Shown here: positions 50,900 through 63,612 of the stretch, piece by piece | Position numbering within the stretch: position 1 is the first letter of the stretch | How the letters are laid out: each line of letters starts with the position of its first letter | Source: Melieria omissa | Lineage: Eukaryota; Arthropoda; Insecta; Diptera; Ulidiidae | Length of the DNA stretch: 64,000 nt | Direction: 5' to 3' | Assembly (NCBI GenBank): GCA_963971225.1 | Contig: OZ020267.1 | Coordinates: 152,387,920 to 152,451,919 of the forward strand | Position numbers and translations under genes: made by a program | Notes under the pieces: model-generated | What the model was told of the DNA's origin: nothing | What the model saw: the letters and a program-made list of their open reading frames with translations, nothing else | The model's database searches: none

Positions 50900-51271
50900 A
50901 TGCAAGAATTGCAAACTAAATAGAAAAACTAAATAGAAAGACACCGCTCACACTTCCGTAACCAAAGGCAATAATCGCTTAGTTCTATAAGTACTATTTA
51001 GAGCAGCACGCTTGGAAGGAATATTCTAGCACCCTTAACTCAAGAATTGACGACAAATATTTATAGTAGTACAGATTGTGAACAGGGCTAATATTTTCAA
51101 TGCTACGGCACATATTACCACTGCACTGGCAATGTTCAATTTAATGTCGAATACGATTGTGTGGCATCTCCTTCAGCTTATGTTGATAAATCGCGAAAGA
51201 TAACAGGCAATGTGCGGCTAAAGCAATAACAACGATAGGGCATTGAAATATTTTAGAAAAATAACAAATAA

Positions 51272-54200
51272 ATGCCGTCATTCTGTGCTGTGCTGAATTG
51301 CAGTGATAGATATGGTCACGCGGACAACATCTCATTCCACAAGTAATACGATTTTTCATTTCACATGGCTGCTTCACCCGAATGCTCTGAATCTGCAGGT
51401 TTCCATTTAAGCGACGGGAGTTGCTACAGAAATGGCTTGAATTTGCGCAGCGCGGTGTTGATTGGCAGCCCTCGCGCTGGAGTGCCATCTGTAGCCGGCA
51501 TTTTCACGAGGAGGATTTCAATTGTGTAGCCGAGAGGAAAACGCTGAAAAAGACGGCAGTGCCGAGCGTGCGGCTGACGGAATCGCAGGAAATTAAAGCG
51601 CCTGGACACGTTCCGGAAGAGGTGGCGCTAAGTGGGCGGCCTTATGGACGTGAAGTGGCGCCGGTACAGGCTGAAACAACGCAACAAGATGAGGAGGATA
51701 GCGAGGAAGAAAACCAGAATTTGCAGCAACAGCTCGTAAGTAGCAGCTGCATACAATTTCGTTCCCTAACCTTGAATGCCTCCATAACGATTGCAGTTCA
51801 AAGCACCGCTGCACAGTTCGCCGAATGCGCCGAAAGTCAAATGTCGTCTGTGCGGCCATGCATCCTCGTCTGTAGTCACATTTTCTACCAATTTCGAAAT
51901 CTACGGCATGATACAGAAGTGCTTTCCCACGCTGAACATTCAGAAGGACGACAGTTTGCCGAAGGAGATGTGCCGCGTTTGTCTGCGGCGCCTTGAAAAT
52001 TTCTCACGCTTCATTGACAAAGTGCTAGAGACGCAGAGTGAGCTGCAGCGCAAGTTTCGCAGCGAAAAGACTAGCAGTAACAACAACAAATTGGCGGAGC
52101 GGCAATTGAAGATTAAGCAGGAACCGGTGGTGCGAGTGAAGCAGGAGGTGGCCGAAGGATTTGAGAGTTTCCTGTCGGACGACCTGGACATGGGCATCGA
52201 CGAAGGTTGTGAACAGGAGCAAGAGCCGGCCGCGGTTGAGCAGAAGTATGACTTTTGCGATTTTCCCATACTGAACACACAGGACATCATCAACAATTGC
52301 GATATCATGGAGATCATCAACTTGGACGATCCATTCATCAATATACCGGATGACGATGTAAACACAAACTGCGACAATACGGAGCAGCTGCAGTTGCCGG
52401 TAAAGCGTCCGCTGCCGAGTGCTCACGAATTGCTACAGGCACATCTGCTGATTGAAGAGCACAACTATGCCTACGCTGCCGAGGACCTGAAGGAAGAATG
52501 GCAGATTAAAAATACTTACAAAACGGAGAAAACAGAAGGCTACGAAGCGGAGGACATTATGGAGGATGCTGGACAAGTCGAAGACGACTTTCCAACTTAC
52601 GGTCAAGAAGAAGCTGCGACAGAGCAATTGGTGACGGCAGCCGAAGCTGCAACACAAGCGTCGGCCGTAGAGAATGCAGAAAGTCGATCTGCAAAACCGA
52701 TTGTCACCTCAGTGAGTGCGCTGGCTGAAACGCGGCTCCCGTTGTCAGTTTCGCATACTGTGGAGACGAGCAAGCTGATGGTGACGGCCGTCAAGGATCT
52801 GCCATCGATGGAAACGCCGACGCGGACGCACACGAAACCGAATATTGTGGTGCTGAATGAAAGCATCGTCAAGTCATCGTCCGCCTTTCAGCTGCATACA
52901 TGTACCTGTTGCCACTTGAAATTCTTTAGCGTGGAGTCGCTGAACCAGCATTACACGATGGTGCACAATCAACTGCCAATGGTGAGTGTGCCCAGTGCAA
53001 ATCTGTGGGAATCGAGTGGCGGCGCACTCGGTCCAGTGGAGAGCTGCAAAGTCGAGAAAGAGTGTGGCCAGTTTGCACAGACACACAGCGGTAATAGGTG
53101 TGGTGAAACTGGAGAACGCATGGACGAAGTGAGCAGTGAAAAGCGCATCGAAAATGATAATCAAACGAGTGGATACGCGGCAGCTTCTGCTGCTGATAAC
53201 GATGACACGCAGCAGACCAGCGCCACCGGCTTCAAGAGCCAAATAAAAATATTGGAAATGCAGCAAACATTCGTGCGACAGCATGACCACTATTCGTCCC
53301 ATCACAGCGCCGCAAATTTGCTCGTTAGCCGGGCAAATGGTAACGCACCGACGTCACCAAATGCCGGAAAACCAATACCGCCTTCCGAACAAAAGAGAGA
53401 CGCTGCTGAATGCCCGTTCAGCGTGCAATTTGACGCCTGCCAACGCACAAACGGCAACTCGTCTATTGCCATGTCACCGGTAAGACAGTCATTGAATCTG
53501 TGGCAGCCGCTGAAGAAATTGAAAAACTTCAAGTCCCGCAAGAAGTGTCCCCCACCACTGAGCGATAAGCTCGCAGCGAATTACCTTCAACTGCGGCGGC
53601 GATACCGTCAGCTGCAGCGGCAATGCAGAAATCTCCAGGTGTGCGCCGAGCTGCGCACAAAGGCCCCGAATCGTGACGCACAGTCAGCGCAGCAGCAGCA
53701 ACCGGCAAAGCGCTGCTGTCGCGTGTGTCGGCAGCAGTTTGCGGGCGTACGTCAGCTGCTGCAGCACCAGCGCCAGCGCGGTCACCATGTCCGCAAGCCG
53801 CGCACCCGCTTCGCCGCCTCCTGCTGCGGCTGCGAGAAGTTCTTCCGCAGCAAGGTGGCGCTGCGCAACCACATGCGCTACATCTGCCAGGCACTGCCAC
53901 TGCGCTGGCTTAAGTTGCAAATGCAGACGTTCAAGTGCCGCTGCTGTCGGCGCTGCACGTTCAATCACTGGCGCCTCTATCGGCGCCATGAACTGCGCTG
54001 TAAGCGGAATTGCGCGAAGCGGCGGCGACATAAACAAAACAGAATGAAGAGCAAAGCGCAGCAAACGAATGACAAATGGCCAAAGCAGCGGGTGGCAACT
54101 GCCCGCAAGGTTGCGGCGGTGCCGACCGGGGCCAAGTCAGCGCGGCAGTATGTGTGCCGACTGTGCGAGAAGCACTTTGCCAACGCCAACAGCCTCAGCC

Positions 54201-54445
54201 AGCACAGCATCACTCACACGTCGCAGCGCACGCACAAGTGCGGCCTGTGCGAGCGCGTCTTCAAGCGGCGCAACGGACTGACGCAGCATATGAAGGGCTA
54301 CCATCTGCAGCTCAAGCCGCACGAGTGTCCGGTGTGTCGGCATCGCTACGCGCTCAAATGCGACATGCTGCGCTGTCGACACTCGCTGCGGCGCATTGGT
54401 GGCGCCGCGGAGGGTTACTTGGCAATGGCGCCGCAGCCGGTGTGA
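51272..54445 (+). CDS. THAP + ZAD + C2H2 zinc-finger protein
   Basis: Three exons, 51272-51342, 51399-51735 and 51797-54445, give 1,018 residues; phases 2 and 0 agree. Residues 1-80 are a THAP domain: C5 and C10 (CAVLNC), CSRHF with C55 and H58, and the AVP box at 77-79. An acidic stretch (about 115-133) precedes a ZAD (zinc-finger associated domain, insect-specific dimerisation) with cysteines C152, C155, C195 and C198. Two sumoylation-type motifs (IKQEP, VKQEV) follow. One isolated C2H2 finger (CTCCHLKFFSVESLNQHY) lies mid-protein and about six, some irregular, cluster at the C terminus (for example CRLCEKHFANANSLSQH, CGLCERVFKRRNGLTQH). A nuclear DNA-binding regulator is inferred. From memory the Drosophila gene at this place (CG10631) has similar content; the targets are unknown. 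Confidence 0.9.
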
Positions 54446-55563
54446 GAGCAAGTGCGTCTTGAAAGTCGGTCAAAAATTTAGAACACATGCGTCTGATCTT
54501 GAAAATTGAGTTTAATTTTGCGGCGCTCTACTTAATGTCTATTGCTATGCTTTGAAAGGGATACTGGGTGCTGGAAACAGTTCGACACTAACATGGTGTT
54601 TTTTTGCAGTAACAACATTTTTTGCAATCGTCTCAAAATGGGCTTCGTATTTACATTATTTTAAATATTCTTGTAAATATTCTGTTCTCAAATTGTACAC
54701 ACTGACGTGACATCAGTGCTCCCCTAACGATTTTCGTTAGCCACTAATTTGGAAATAAAATACCTGCTCGACGGTTTTTAACATTGAGTTAATTGTATTT
54801 TTTACTTTTGGTTAAAGTTCGATAAAAATAATAAAAGCATATAACATTATAATTCATAATTACATGGTACATCGGTTAGAGACTTTTATAAATTGTTTTC
54901 AGTTTCGAAGAGTAAGAATAAATACACATACGTACATACAAGCAAATAAAGTTTATAAAATACAAAGGACAATTATTCCGCAAATTTAACGCATTCGATT
55001 GCAGTTTTTTTCCCTAGGACTAACATTTTCATCAAAAATAAAAGTAAAAACACTCGTTAAAAAAATGAAAAATGGCACTAACACAAAAATTAAAAAACAC
55101 AAAACAAAAAAGTACAAAACATTTGCTCCATTTGCTTGAAGGAGTTGGTTGATAGGTTGTTGGTGTGAGTGCGTTTATTGCTTGACGTGTACAGCTTACA
55201 TACTAAAAGTTCTGCACTTAATATTCCACTAATTCTATTCGCCTATGTTGCGCTTATGTTTTGGTATCGGTACTCGTAAAGAACGAAAAAACAGAATTTG
55301 CCTTTAATATCAAGAATAATTACTTTCATACACCTACATATTAATAATTTAATTGTAATTGTTGTGGTAATATTTCTGCGATATGATGTGTTGTAGCTGT
55401 TGAATGCCTACTATGATTACTTAATCGTACTGGCGTGAGGCGCCTTCGCCGTCGCCGCTCATGCTTCGTGTAAAACAGACTACAGACTAATGCCACGCGG
55501 AAGCCACAGCCCATGGGCGGCCCGAGCACAGGTGCTGCGCACGATTCCCCTCCCCGCCCAGGC
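54446..55563. other. Facing 3' UTRs of the THAP/ZAD gene and Swip-1
   Basis: AT-rich noncoding DNA between two convergent stop codons. A plus-strand AATAAA for the zinc-finger gene is at 54754-54759. For Swip-1 a minus-strand AATAAA is at 55179-55174; others are possible nearer 54,950. No coding exon or repeat end seen. Confidence 0.6.
54754..54759 (+). terminator. Poly(A) signal of the THAP/ZAD gene
   Basis: AATAAA about 310 bp after the stop codon, the first good match on the plus strand. Confidence 0.6.
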
Positions 55564-55978
55564 TTACTGGAAAATGGCAGCGCGTTGTTGAAACTGCAGG
55601 CGCCTGTTGGCGCGCTCCTCTTCCTCGCGGCGGCGCTCCTCCTGCTCCTGCCGTATCTCGTCGTGGAACTTGTTCGAGCGCATCTGCTGATCGATTTTGG
55701 CTTCAAAGAAGTTTTTCGCGCCGCTCACGCCCACCTCTTCGACGTTGATCTCGGTGAGACGCGCCAGCTGATTCAGGCCCGATTCGGTGTCCAGCTCGCC
55801 GGCCTGCGCCTTGCGGTAGATGAGCAAGAATTCGCGGAAGGAGATTTTGCCGTCGTGATCCTCATCGACCTCGGCGATCATCTGCTTGAGGCCGAGGTGC
55901 GTCTGCGGTGCGCCCAGCTTTTCCATCATGAACTTCAGCTCGGTCAAGTCCAAGTAGCCATCGTGGCCCACATCGTAT
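55564..55978 (-). CDS. Swip-1: Swiprosin-1 (EFHD2), last coding exon (partial)
   Basis: The exon opens after an acceptor (TTTGCAG| at 55979) in the third base of a split codon and encodes YDVGHDGYLDLTELKFMMEK onward for about 137 residues to TAA. It contains both EF-hand loops of the EFHD1/EFHD2 family: DVGHDGYLDLTE and DEDHDGKISFRE, each with acidic residues at positions 1, 5 and 12 or their usual equivalents. The C-terminal coiled coil (EEERANRRLQFQQRAAIFQ) is also typical. Swiprosin is a calcium-binding actin-bundling and cross-linking protein acting at lamellipodia and in immune cells. Upstream exons (N-terminal disordered region) were not found between 55,979 and 64,000, so the intron exceeds 8 kb and the gene leaves the window at right. 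Confidence 0.93.
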
Positions 55979-58900
55979 CTGCAAAGAAAAAATGAAAGTT
56001 GAAAATGCTGTCGCTGTACTCAAGTGTTCCAAGTGTCAACATGCTAACGGCTCAAGAGAAACCACTTTCAACCCGCATTTAGCGCTGCTTTGCTGGGCAC
56101 CAACTGGAGGAATATGCGCCACTGCAATCGACCCAGTTTGCAGATGGGCGGCCGACTACTAAGCACTGTAAATGTATGGCAACAACAACGACATCAGCCA
56201 AGTCGTCACACCAACGTGAGCTCATTAAAGCGTGCAATTTGACGGAGCAGTGAAATGGACAGAAATTGGTCAGAGGCAGCGAAAGTGTTTCGCTGTCACG
56301 CACGTAATTAGGTAACCACGTGAAATGAAGTCACCAATTCCCCAATTACACATCAACCATTTACAAATGTATTCAGTTTTGGGGACAGCCGACATTTCTT
56401 TGCCATCGCAAACACACTCGTACACACACTGACCTTTTTCTAGGCATCAACTTCATGACAGAATGTTGTTTTTGTTGTTGTGGTTTGTTTAAGCTTGGCA
56501 ACCTTTTTGTGCAATTTTTGCTTGAAAATTGCATTAGGTTTCACTAAAAACATTTGTGTAACTGAAGGCGGCGCAGCTCAAAGTCTAATTGGGCTATTGT
56601 TGTCAATATACAAGCAACAAAAACAAAAATTACATATGTAGATATGAATGAAAAATAAAGGACAAAAAAGAAAAGCGAAATTGGAGCAAAGATAAAACTT
56701 GAGTATGACTATTTTTTTCAAACTCATATTTGTATTTAAGTTTTTATATTGTTTTGGCAGCAACAATAACTGCGACCGATTGTGGGCGATTGAAACAGCA
56801 ACTAATATCGAAAGTGTTCAATTGACAGACTGGCGTCTATGACTGTTCATAATTATACTTTCATTTGTGGCTGCCCTTGCAGAAGGAAGGTTTTTATGGA
56901 ATCGGAGAGCTACATACATTTAGAAGTTTCATCTAGCCTGCTAGTACAAATATTCAAATTTGGTAATTTTTTAATTTTTCGTCAGTGTATTTGTCGTTCT
57001 TGTGCTTAACAACCGTAAACGAACGCATAAAGCGGTTAGTGTTTTGCTCAGTGCTAGAATTGGCCACAACATGTAAAAGAAGCTTATGAATTGAAACTTG
57101 CCAACAATAATGACCCACATGAATGCTATAGGGTCATTCTAAAAGTAATGGGTTTTCTGATAGGGAAACCGGCAGCGAACATAACTCATTGCATTGGCAC
57201 ATGTCTCATATGACACAATCGGATAGCGCTAACATAAAACATCATCGATTTCGAGCAACATGTAAAAATGCATTACTAACTGGACGACCCAAAGCAATAA
57301 AACAAATGACGAAAAGTTTCGCTTTCAATTTGAATTGAAGGCCAAATGTGCGAAAGCGGAAAAGTAGAGCATTGCGTGGCCGTCACAACTGTGTTTCACT
57401 TGTGATTGTAGTTGTGCAATAAAATTAGATAATAGTTTTTTAATGATCTTACAATCATTTGCTTTCAACAGTGAATGTCTTAATTAGTCGAATAAGTCGA
57501 AATCTAGTTGTCTAACTCAAAGAATCTAAACTCAAATGTTAACTTACAATGTGATTGATAAATATTTATGTAACTACGGAGTTTCTCATTCAATCTACAA
57601 TATTATTTCTTCGCTTTTGTGCGAAATTAATTTAAAAAAATTGATTGAATTGATTTGTTTCAAACTTCAGCAACGTTTGAATCAATTGTTGAGTGAAAAT
57701 ATTTCCCATGGTGTAAAGTTTCCGCAGGCAGTCCAATTGAAGGCTTCACGTGTTGTTAGCATTTCCGCAAATTAGCAGCAATTTCCATTGTGTAAACATT
57801 TGGCACTAAGCCACATGTGTGTGGCTCATAATGATGATCACTTCCGCAAATAAGCCGATCACAACAAAGAAACGAAATAACGCAAAAATGTAAATAAAAT
57901 TCATGTTTGGCGCTGCTGGTGGATTTGGCAAAGAAGCAACAATAAAAATTATAGACAATTGCTGGTACAAGACAAAAACAAAGAAAGCATATGAAGACAG
58001 CTGGAAGGAAAATTGCAACACAACGCCGGCATTTCTTGTGGTTAACACAAAAATGAATGCGATGAGCTGCGGTTCGCGTGATGGCCGAGATGAATTTTCA
58101 CTTAAGGCAATGCGCAAATAAGAGGAGAGATACATAAGACATGCAATGAAAAGCGAATAGCAGAAAGGCAAAGAAAATGTAATGGACGACAGCCGCTGAA
58201 GATGCGCAGGTGTACGGGTGGGGGGCGGTGACGTAATGCAGGCGAGCCGGCAGCATCTGCCGCAGACGCAAAGTGCCTTCGAAACAAGTTCGAAAGGACG
58301 CGCAGTTTGACGGCGGCGCACGCGCACGCGCACAGTGTCGTGCTTAGTGGCATTGACGCATGCGCAACAGTCGCCACGGCCATAAGGATGCAGCCGTGGC
58401 GGCGACAGCGAAAAGCAGGAAAAACTTGTTCTCCGGCAGCGCAAAGAGGCTGCGGCCCCTAAAGGCCATGGTCAATGCTCAGTTCGGTGGCAGAAGTCGC
58501 CACTAATCACGCAATTACGTACACAGGCTTGACGTAACGTGCGCCGCGCCACAATCGCTTTCAATTTCAGTGGCCAGCGATTTTGCGTGTAAACAAGCAA
58601 CATTCATTAATTGCCAGTGAGCACACCAAGAAAATATTAGAAAACCGCAACACAAAGCGCCATGGGGAAGTGCGGCCACCGGTGGGCGGAGACGGGGCGA
58701 CGACAGATTGGCGCATTGCGAGTTTCACTTTCGTTGTTACGCCACAAAGCACAGCACGTGCTAGCGTTGCTGTTGTTGTTGTGTCCTAACCGTTGACAAT
58801 TGACTGCCGAAAGCAAACGCGACTTGATGGAATGCCAATCAAAGTGGAACTGCTCTGACGACGGCCTGCAGGTGTGCTGCGTTTTGATTGATTTTCTTGC

Positions 58901-61900
58901 ACGACGCTGACAATTTCCATTTGCCCAGCGGCGTTGTTCGTTGGACTCCCCCTCAACACTGACTGGCAGTGAAAGCAATTACTTGTAAACATTATATCAA
59001 ATGCTACAACAACAATGAATTGTAGAAAATTGCAATGAATGAAAAGTGGCGCTTTTGTTCACACACCAAAATACAAACGAAAATCATAGCATAACCAATC
59101 AACTCTAAGTAACTATAACAAAAAAGGCAATAACAACAAAAAAAAGCAGAAACAGCAACAATATGTTCAACGTAAATTAACATTTATTGGCGATAGCGCG
59201 AAGCAAGGCGAGGAAAATAAACAGAAATTACGCAGTTTTAGCGATAACAACAAACGAGGCGGCAATTAGTGGCCAATAACAGCAATTAATGCACAATGAA
59301 GAGTTCGGTTGGTGTAGTGTCGACTTGTGACTTAACCCTTTCAATACGACTTTTGGCCAGTGAAAATATTTCTGTATAATTGAACTAAATGTGCTGTAAA
59401 TAAGTAAAAGAACATGTTTACATAATTTCAGATTTTTTTTTTATGCACAAAGAGCACGCTTACACTTCTGAACGTATACCAAGTATGAATTAGTTAGGTT
59501 ATGCTAACCAAAACACGTGTTGTGAAGTACAGACTACAGACTACTGTTTAGTCCCATCCCAGCACTTTAAAAGCGAATACTTTTCGCACCAGTAATTTTT
59601 GAACATTATCTGGGACTTATTTATCCCCGCAGTATTGAAAGGGTTAATGTTGGGATCCCACAAAAACACTGAACACATTTATAAGTAGTTAGCAGGGAAT
59701 GCAAGCAACTAAAAAATGCTGCCTAGTTGTATGCCATCACTGGCGTCGCTGTGCCCTTCGACGAGACATTTCACTTTCTACGAAATTAAAGTTTTACTGC
59801 CTTATGGGGGAAGAGTACTAAAATGTGGCGCAATTGGGATTTGTAGTCACGACAGAAAAATAATTTGGGACACAACTGCTGCAGAAGCTGCAGGGATGAC
59901 AACGATGCAAATCTGCCTGCAATTCGCTTGGCAGGACTTGAGTCGATATTTTAGAAGGTGACACCAAAAGCTTAATGGGTTTCATTGCAGGTGTCAATTT
60001 GGGGCCTAGAAGAAGGGACGAGAACCTTAGGCCGAGTGAAGAGCCTTATTGGCCTAAGTAACCTCTAGTTTGAAGGGAAGGGATACTTTGGGATCGTGAA
60101 GAACCTTATTGGCTCCATGAAGATCTCGTTTGAAGGCCGTCACTTTGAAAAGCCTACCTATTTACCTATCCAACTGCATTTAGGTATTGAATGAATAACG
60201 GTTTTTCGAAATTTACAGGTTACTGCAAAGCGATTGTGATATATATTTGTCCATAAAAAATGTGTATAAAGAAATAATATCAATAATACTGTTTAATGTT
60301 TTGTTCTCATTAGAAATAATCAATCACATACAATCACACACAAAATTGTTAAGTGTCGTTTTAGTACATCACTCTTTGCAGTGAAATTCCAATAAAAAGT
60401 TCAAGTACAGTTCATGTCCGTAACGCAGCCCGTTGTTCGTTCGGCACAGCACGCATAATCCGTTTTTAATCCGCATTAAGTGCGCACGGCACGCCCATAC
60501 ACACAGCGTAGTTGTCATTAACCTGCATTCGAACAAAGTCATCAGCCGCCGCAGCGCCACAGCGTGTTGCATGCGAATTGCCACCGTGAAGCAATAGCGC
60601 CAAAAAACAAAAAAACATCATGCAAAAAAGGGCAGAAAAACCAAGCCAAAAACAACGCAAAACGCTGTTAACGGACACCTCAAACAAAAACAAAACTAAC
60701 AATAAGCGTTAGTAAAGTGAAGAAGAAGAAAGCAATACTTGTTCTTATTGTTGTTGTTGAATATTAGCACAACGGCACTGCAGGCAGGTATGGCAATAGC
60801 ATAGCAAAAAAAAATTGTAAAAAAATTACAAAAAATAAGAAGAAAAAATTGCACACAGCACTGCAGCGTACGAGCAAAACAAAAATCATATTGACCCCGT
60901 TGGCCACCCAACTGTGCAGAATTCGCAAAGCCGCGTCAATAATGTAGACAATTGTCGCGCCCTGTATGTGGAATTGTATAAATGGTGTAATTTGTGCTGA
61001 AAAGTACACCTGATGGCATAAAAGTGGGCAATAAACCGAGCGATTTACACAAATTTAAAGAGATTTTTCAGTGAAATATTGTTGCAGCATTTCTTTTCCA
61101 TTCAACAAAATTCGAGTGTAATGCCGAAAGGAGTCGTATACACAAAAAGCCATAAACAGCGCATCCCAATAAAACCAGTGCGGAGGGCGTACGGCCACGA
61201 ATTGCGTAATGCACTGCATGAGGTGTGAAAGTGCTGGAAATGACTGCAAGTGCAGAGTTAATGTCTGCGGCTGCCCGCTGCGCTAAATATAGAAGAGTGT
61301 AGTTTGAGTAAATCCAGTAAAAAAAGAGCTACAAATGCAATTCGATGCCATACCAACGAGGTACATAAACGGAGCAATTATTGCATTGAAATTTTGCAAT
61401 GGAAATTTATGGTTCACAAAACAGAGCAGTAAATATGGAAAATTTCTTCAGCGTAAAAAGTAGTAATTTCCCATGAAAGTCACCCAATCTGTCATTCGTG
61501 ATTCGGTACTAAGCCCTTCGTTTTTATATAAAGTCAAAGCTAAAAATATTAATGCTTGTGCGGCGCTTGTCCTCAGTTCCCAAAAAAGGCCGTTGTATCG
61601 GGTTTACATAAACATGTATGTAATTGGAATTCAGGTAAAATGATTGAAACGGCTCAAGTGGTGTACGATTACACACCTGACATAAGTGACACTGCTGTGC
61701 GCGGAATACACAATTAGAAGTGCCGCACATTGGGAGCTTGGCCCCAATCGGAGGTTGCCCATGTGCCGAAGGCAACGTTATGAACGCCAAAGCAACTTTT
61801 CATATTTGCATGACTTTAATTTCAATTAACTTAACATGAAACTCTGTATGCATAGCGCCAAATAAAAAGTGGGCAACCGCTCAATTCAAAAGTTTCGGCA

Positions 61901-63612
61901 AGCACTCAATTGCACAGTGAAATGCGCTGATGCAACAGTGTGTAAATTGTATATTTGTATAAAGGCGGCGGCATCGGCCCATTTGTTTCAAATTGAACAT
62001 TTTCCGGACTTTAGTGGAGCTAATCTTTCTGCACGTATTTCAGATAAACTTCGCGCCTAATGTTTGCTGCCAAAAAACCTAAAAAAAAACAATGTAAATA
62101 TTTATACACAACAATCCAGCCGCATAAACCAGATAATCCAGAGCACGCTTTCCACAAAACTATTTGAGTCGTTGTTTTTTTGTATAAAAAAGTTAATTAT
62201 TTTGTGCGCGTAAGTTGTCTTATCTTTGAAGATGCGTAACAAAACGCAACAGTTCAAAGAATTTCGGTTTGTGTGTTTTTGTTTTGCTGAGGCAAAACGC
62301 TATGTGGGATCAAAGCAGCAACGGCCACACGAATGTTGCACATCGCATTGCGCGCGGCTAACGTAGCTCCAAACGGGCTGCTGATGGTAGCTGTGTGAGT
62401 AACGCGCCAAGAGGTGTGTTTAAAAATAAAATGACATTTGGAAATTGGAACACGACACATCGCATGTACATTACACACGCAACATTGCCGTGGCGTGGGT
62501 CGTTTTGGCGGGCAGTGCGTTTGCTTTCAGCAGCGAAAGAGTTACGAAACTATTGGAACGAAAATAAAGTCGTAATGATTCTTGGTTGGACGCCAACTGA
62601 ATCTTGTGGGGGTGCTCACAAGAGCAAAGCAGACCCGCGTGCAGCAGCCCGCACTTGAGCACTGAAGTTTGAATGCTGTCCAGCCAGTTCGAAATTTGCT
62701 GTCGTCATTGTCAACTGACCACAGCAAAATCCGCACAGAGAAATGCGCCCAATGGAATCACGCATGCATGGCGCAGCGTCTAACAAATGTCAGCCCGCTT
62801 TGTCGGCGGCTACTGGGGCCGCAGCCATAACAACGACAGCAAGTCTAGTCCCATAATTTGATATTTCCTCAATTGAGTGATACAATCAATGTTCGTCATT
62901 TGCGGCACGGGTGCGTTGTTGTTGTTGTTGTTGGTGCTGTTGTCGACTAGGGTCCGTCTGGCGCTTTATTTTCGCTTGCTTTGTGCCTTTGCATAATGAC
63001 ACTTTGACGGGCATTCATGCAGCATAGACCACAAGCGCGACCACAGACTGGCCGACGTCCGAATGATTGCTGCTGCTGCTGCTGGATTCAGCTGGGCTGC
63101 AATGGCAATTTAATTTATTGGCTACTGTTGCTTTTGTTGTTTTTGTTGTTGCTGTGTCCACAGTTTGACACTTGAAAGTATTTTTACCGCGGCACAGCCG
63201 GCGTAATTGTTGCAAGGTTCATTGCCGCGCAGCAAAAACTACGAACAGAAAGTACTACAATCACAACAACAACAACAACAACAACGAATTGCACTGGCGA
63301 AACTTTCGTTGATCTATGACTGATGGTGGTGGTGACTTATCGCGACGATTTGGTGTTTGTTGTTGCGAATTGTGTTATTGTGGTTGTTGCTGACCAGGCA
63401 ACGATGGGACCGGCACCTAATTTGCTCACCCGTGCGTGAATTTTTGAAGGAGAGGGGAGATTGCAAAACAAACTGGCGATGGAGAAGAACTGTGAAAGCA
63501 ACTTAAATCAACAAACAAACTAAACTTTTTGAGTGACAAATATTTAATGTGAATGTAAATAAATAAATTGAATACATATGAGATTTCAGATATTAGTTAA
63601 TTGTGATATCTA
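55979..63612 (-). other. Long Swip-1 intron
   Basis: About 7.6 kb of noncoding DNA upstream of the last Swip-1 exon. It contains a TTAA-flanked MITE at 59336-59643, a GC-richer stretch at about 58.1-58.95 kb that could be regulatory, (TTG)n at about 62914-62933 and (AAC)n at about 63263-63284. A phrase near 57,131 (GGGTCATTCTAAAAGTAATG) resembles mariner-family termini but has no matching right end. No exons of Swip-1 or of nested genes were supported. Confidence 0.5.
59336..59643. mobile_element. piggyBac-like MITE
   Basis: 308 bp flanked by TTAA on both sides (59332-59335, 59644-59647). Left end CCCTTTCAATAC and right end GTATTGAAAGGG are perfect inverted repeats of 12 bp. TTAA plus CCCTTT is the piggyBac superfamily hallmark. 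Non-coding. Confidence 0.85.

Noticed and set aside
57125..57290. Mariner-like start (GGGTCATTCTAAAAGTAATG)
   Set aside because: No mirrored right end, flanking duplication or transposase text within reach; too weak to call an element.
58344..58469. 41-codon minus-strand frame with a hydrophobic middle (KFFLLFAVAATAASLW)
   Set aside because: Good start context and GC-rich, but short, unspliced and in the Swip-1 intron with no similarity I know. It could be a small protein, but the sequence alone does not support it.
60001..60140. Imperfect tandem phrases (GAAGAGCCTTATTGGC and GAAGAACCTTATTGGC)
   Set aside because: Only two diverged copies about 60 bp apart; no element boundary or function could be supported.
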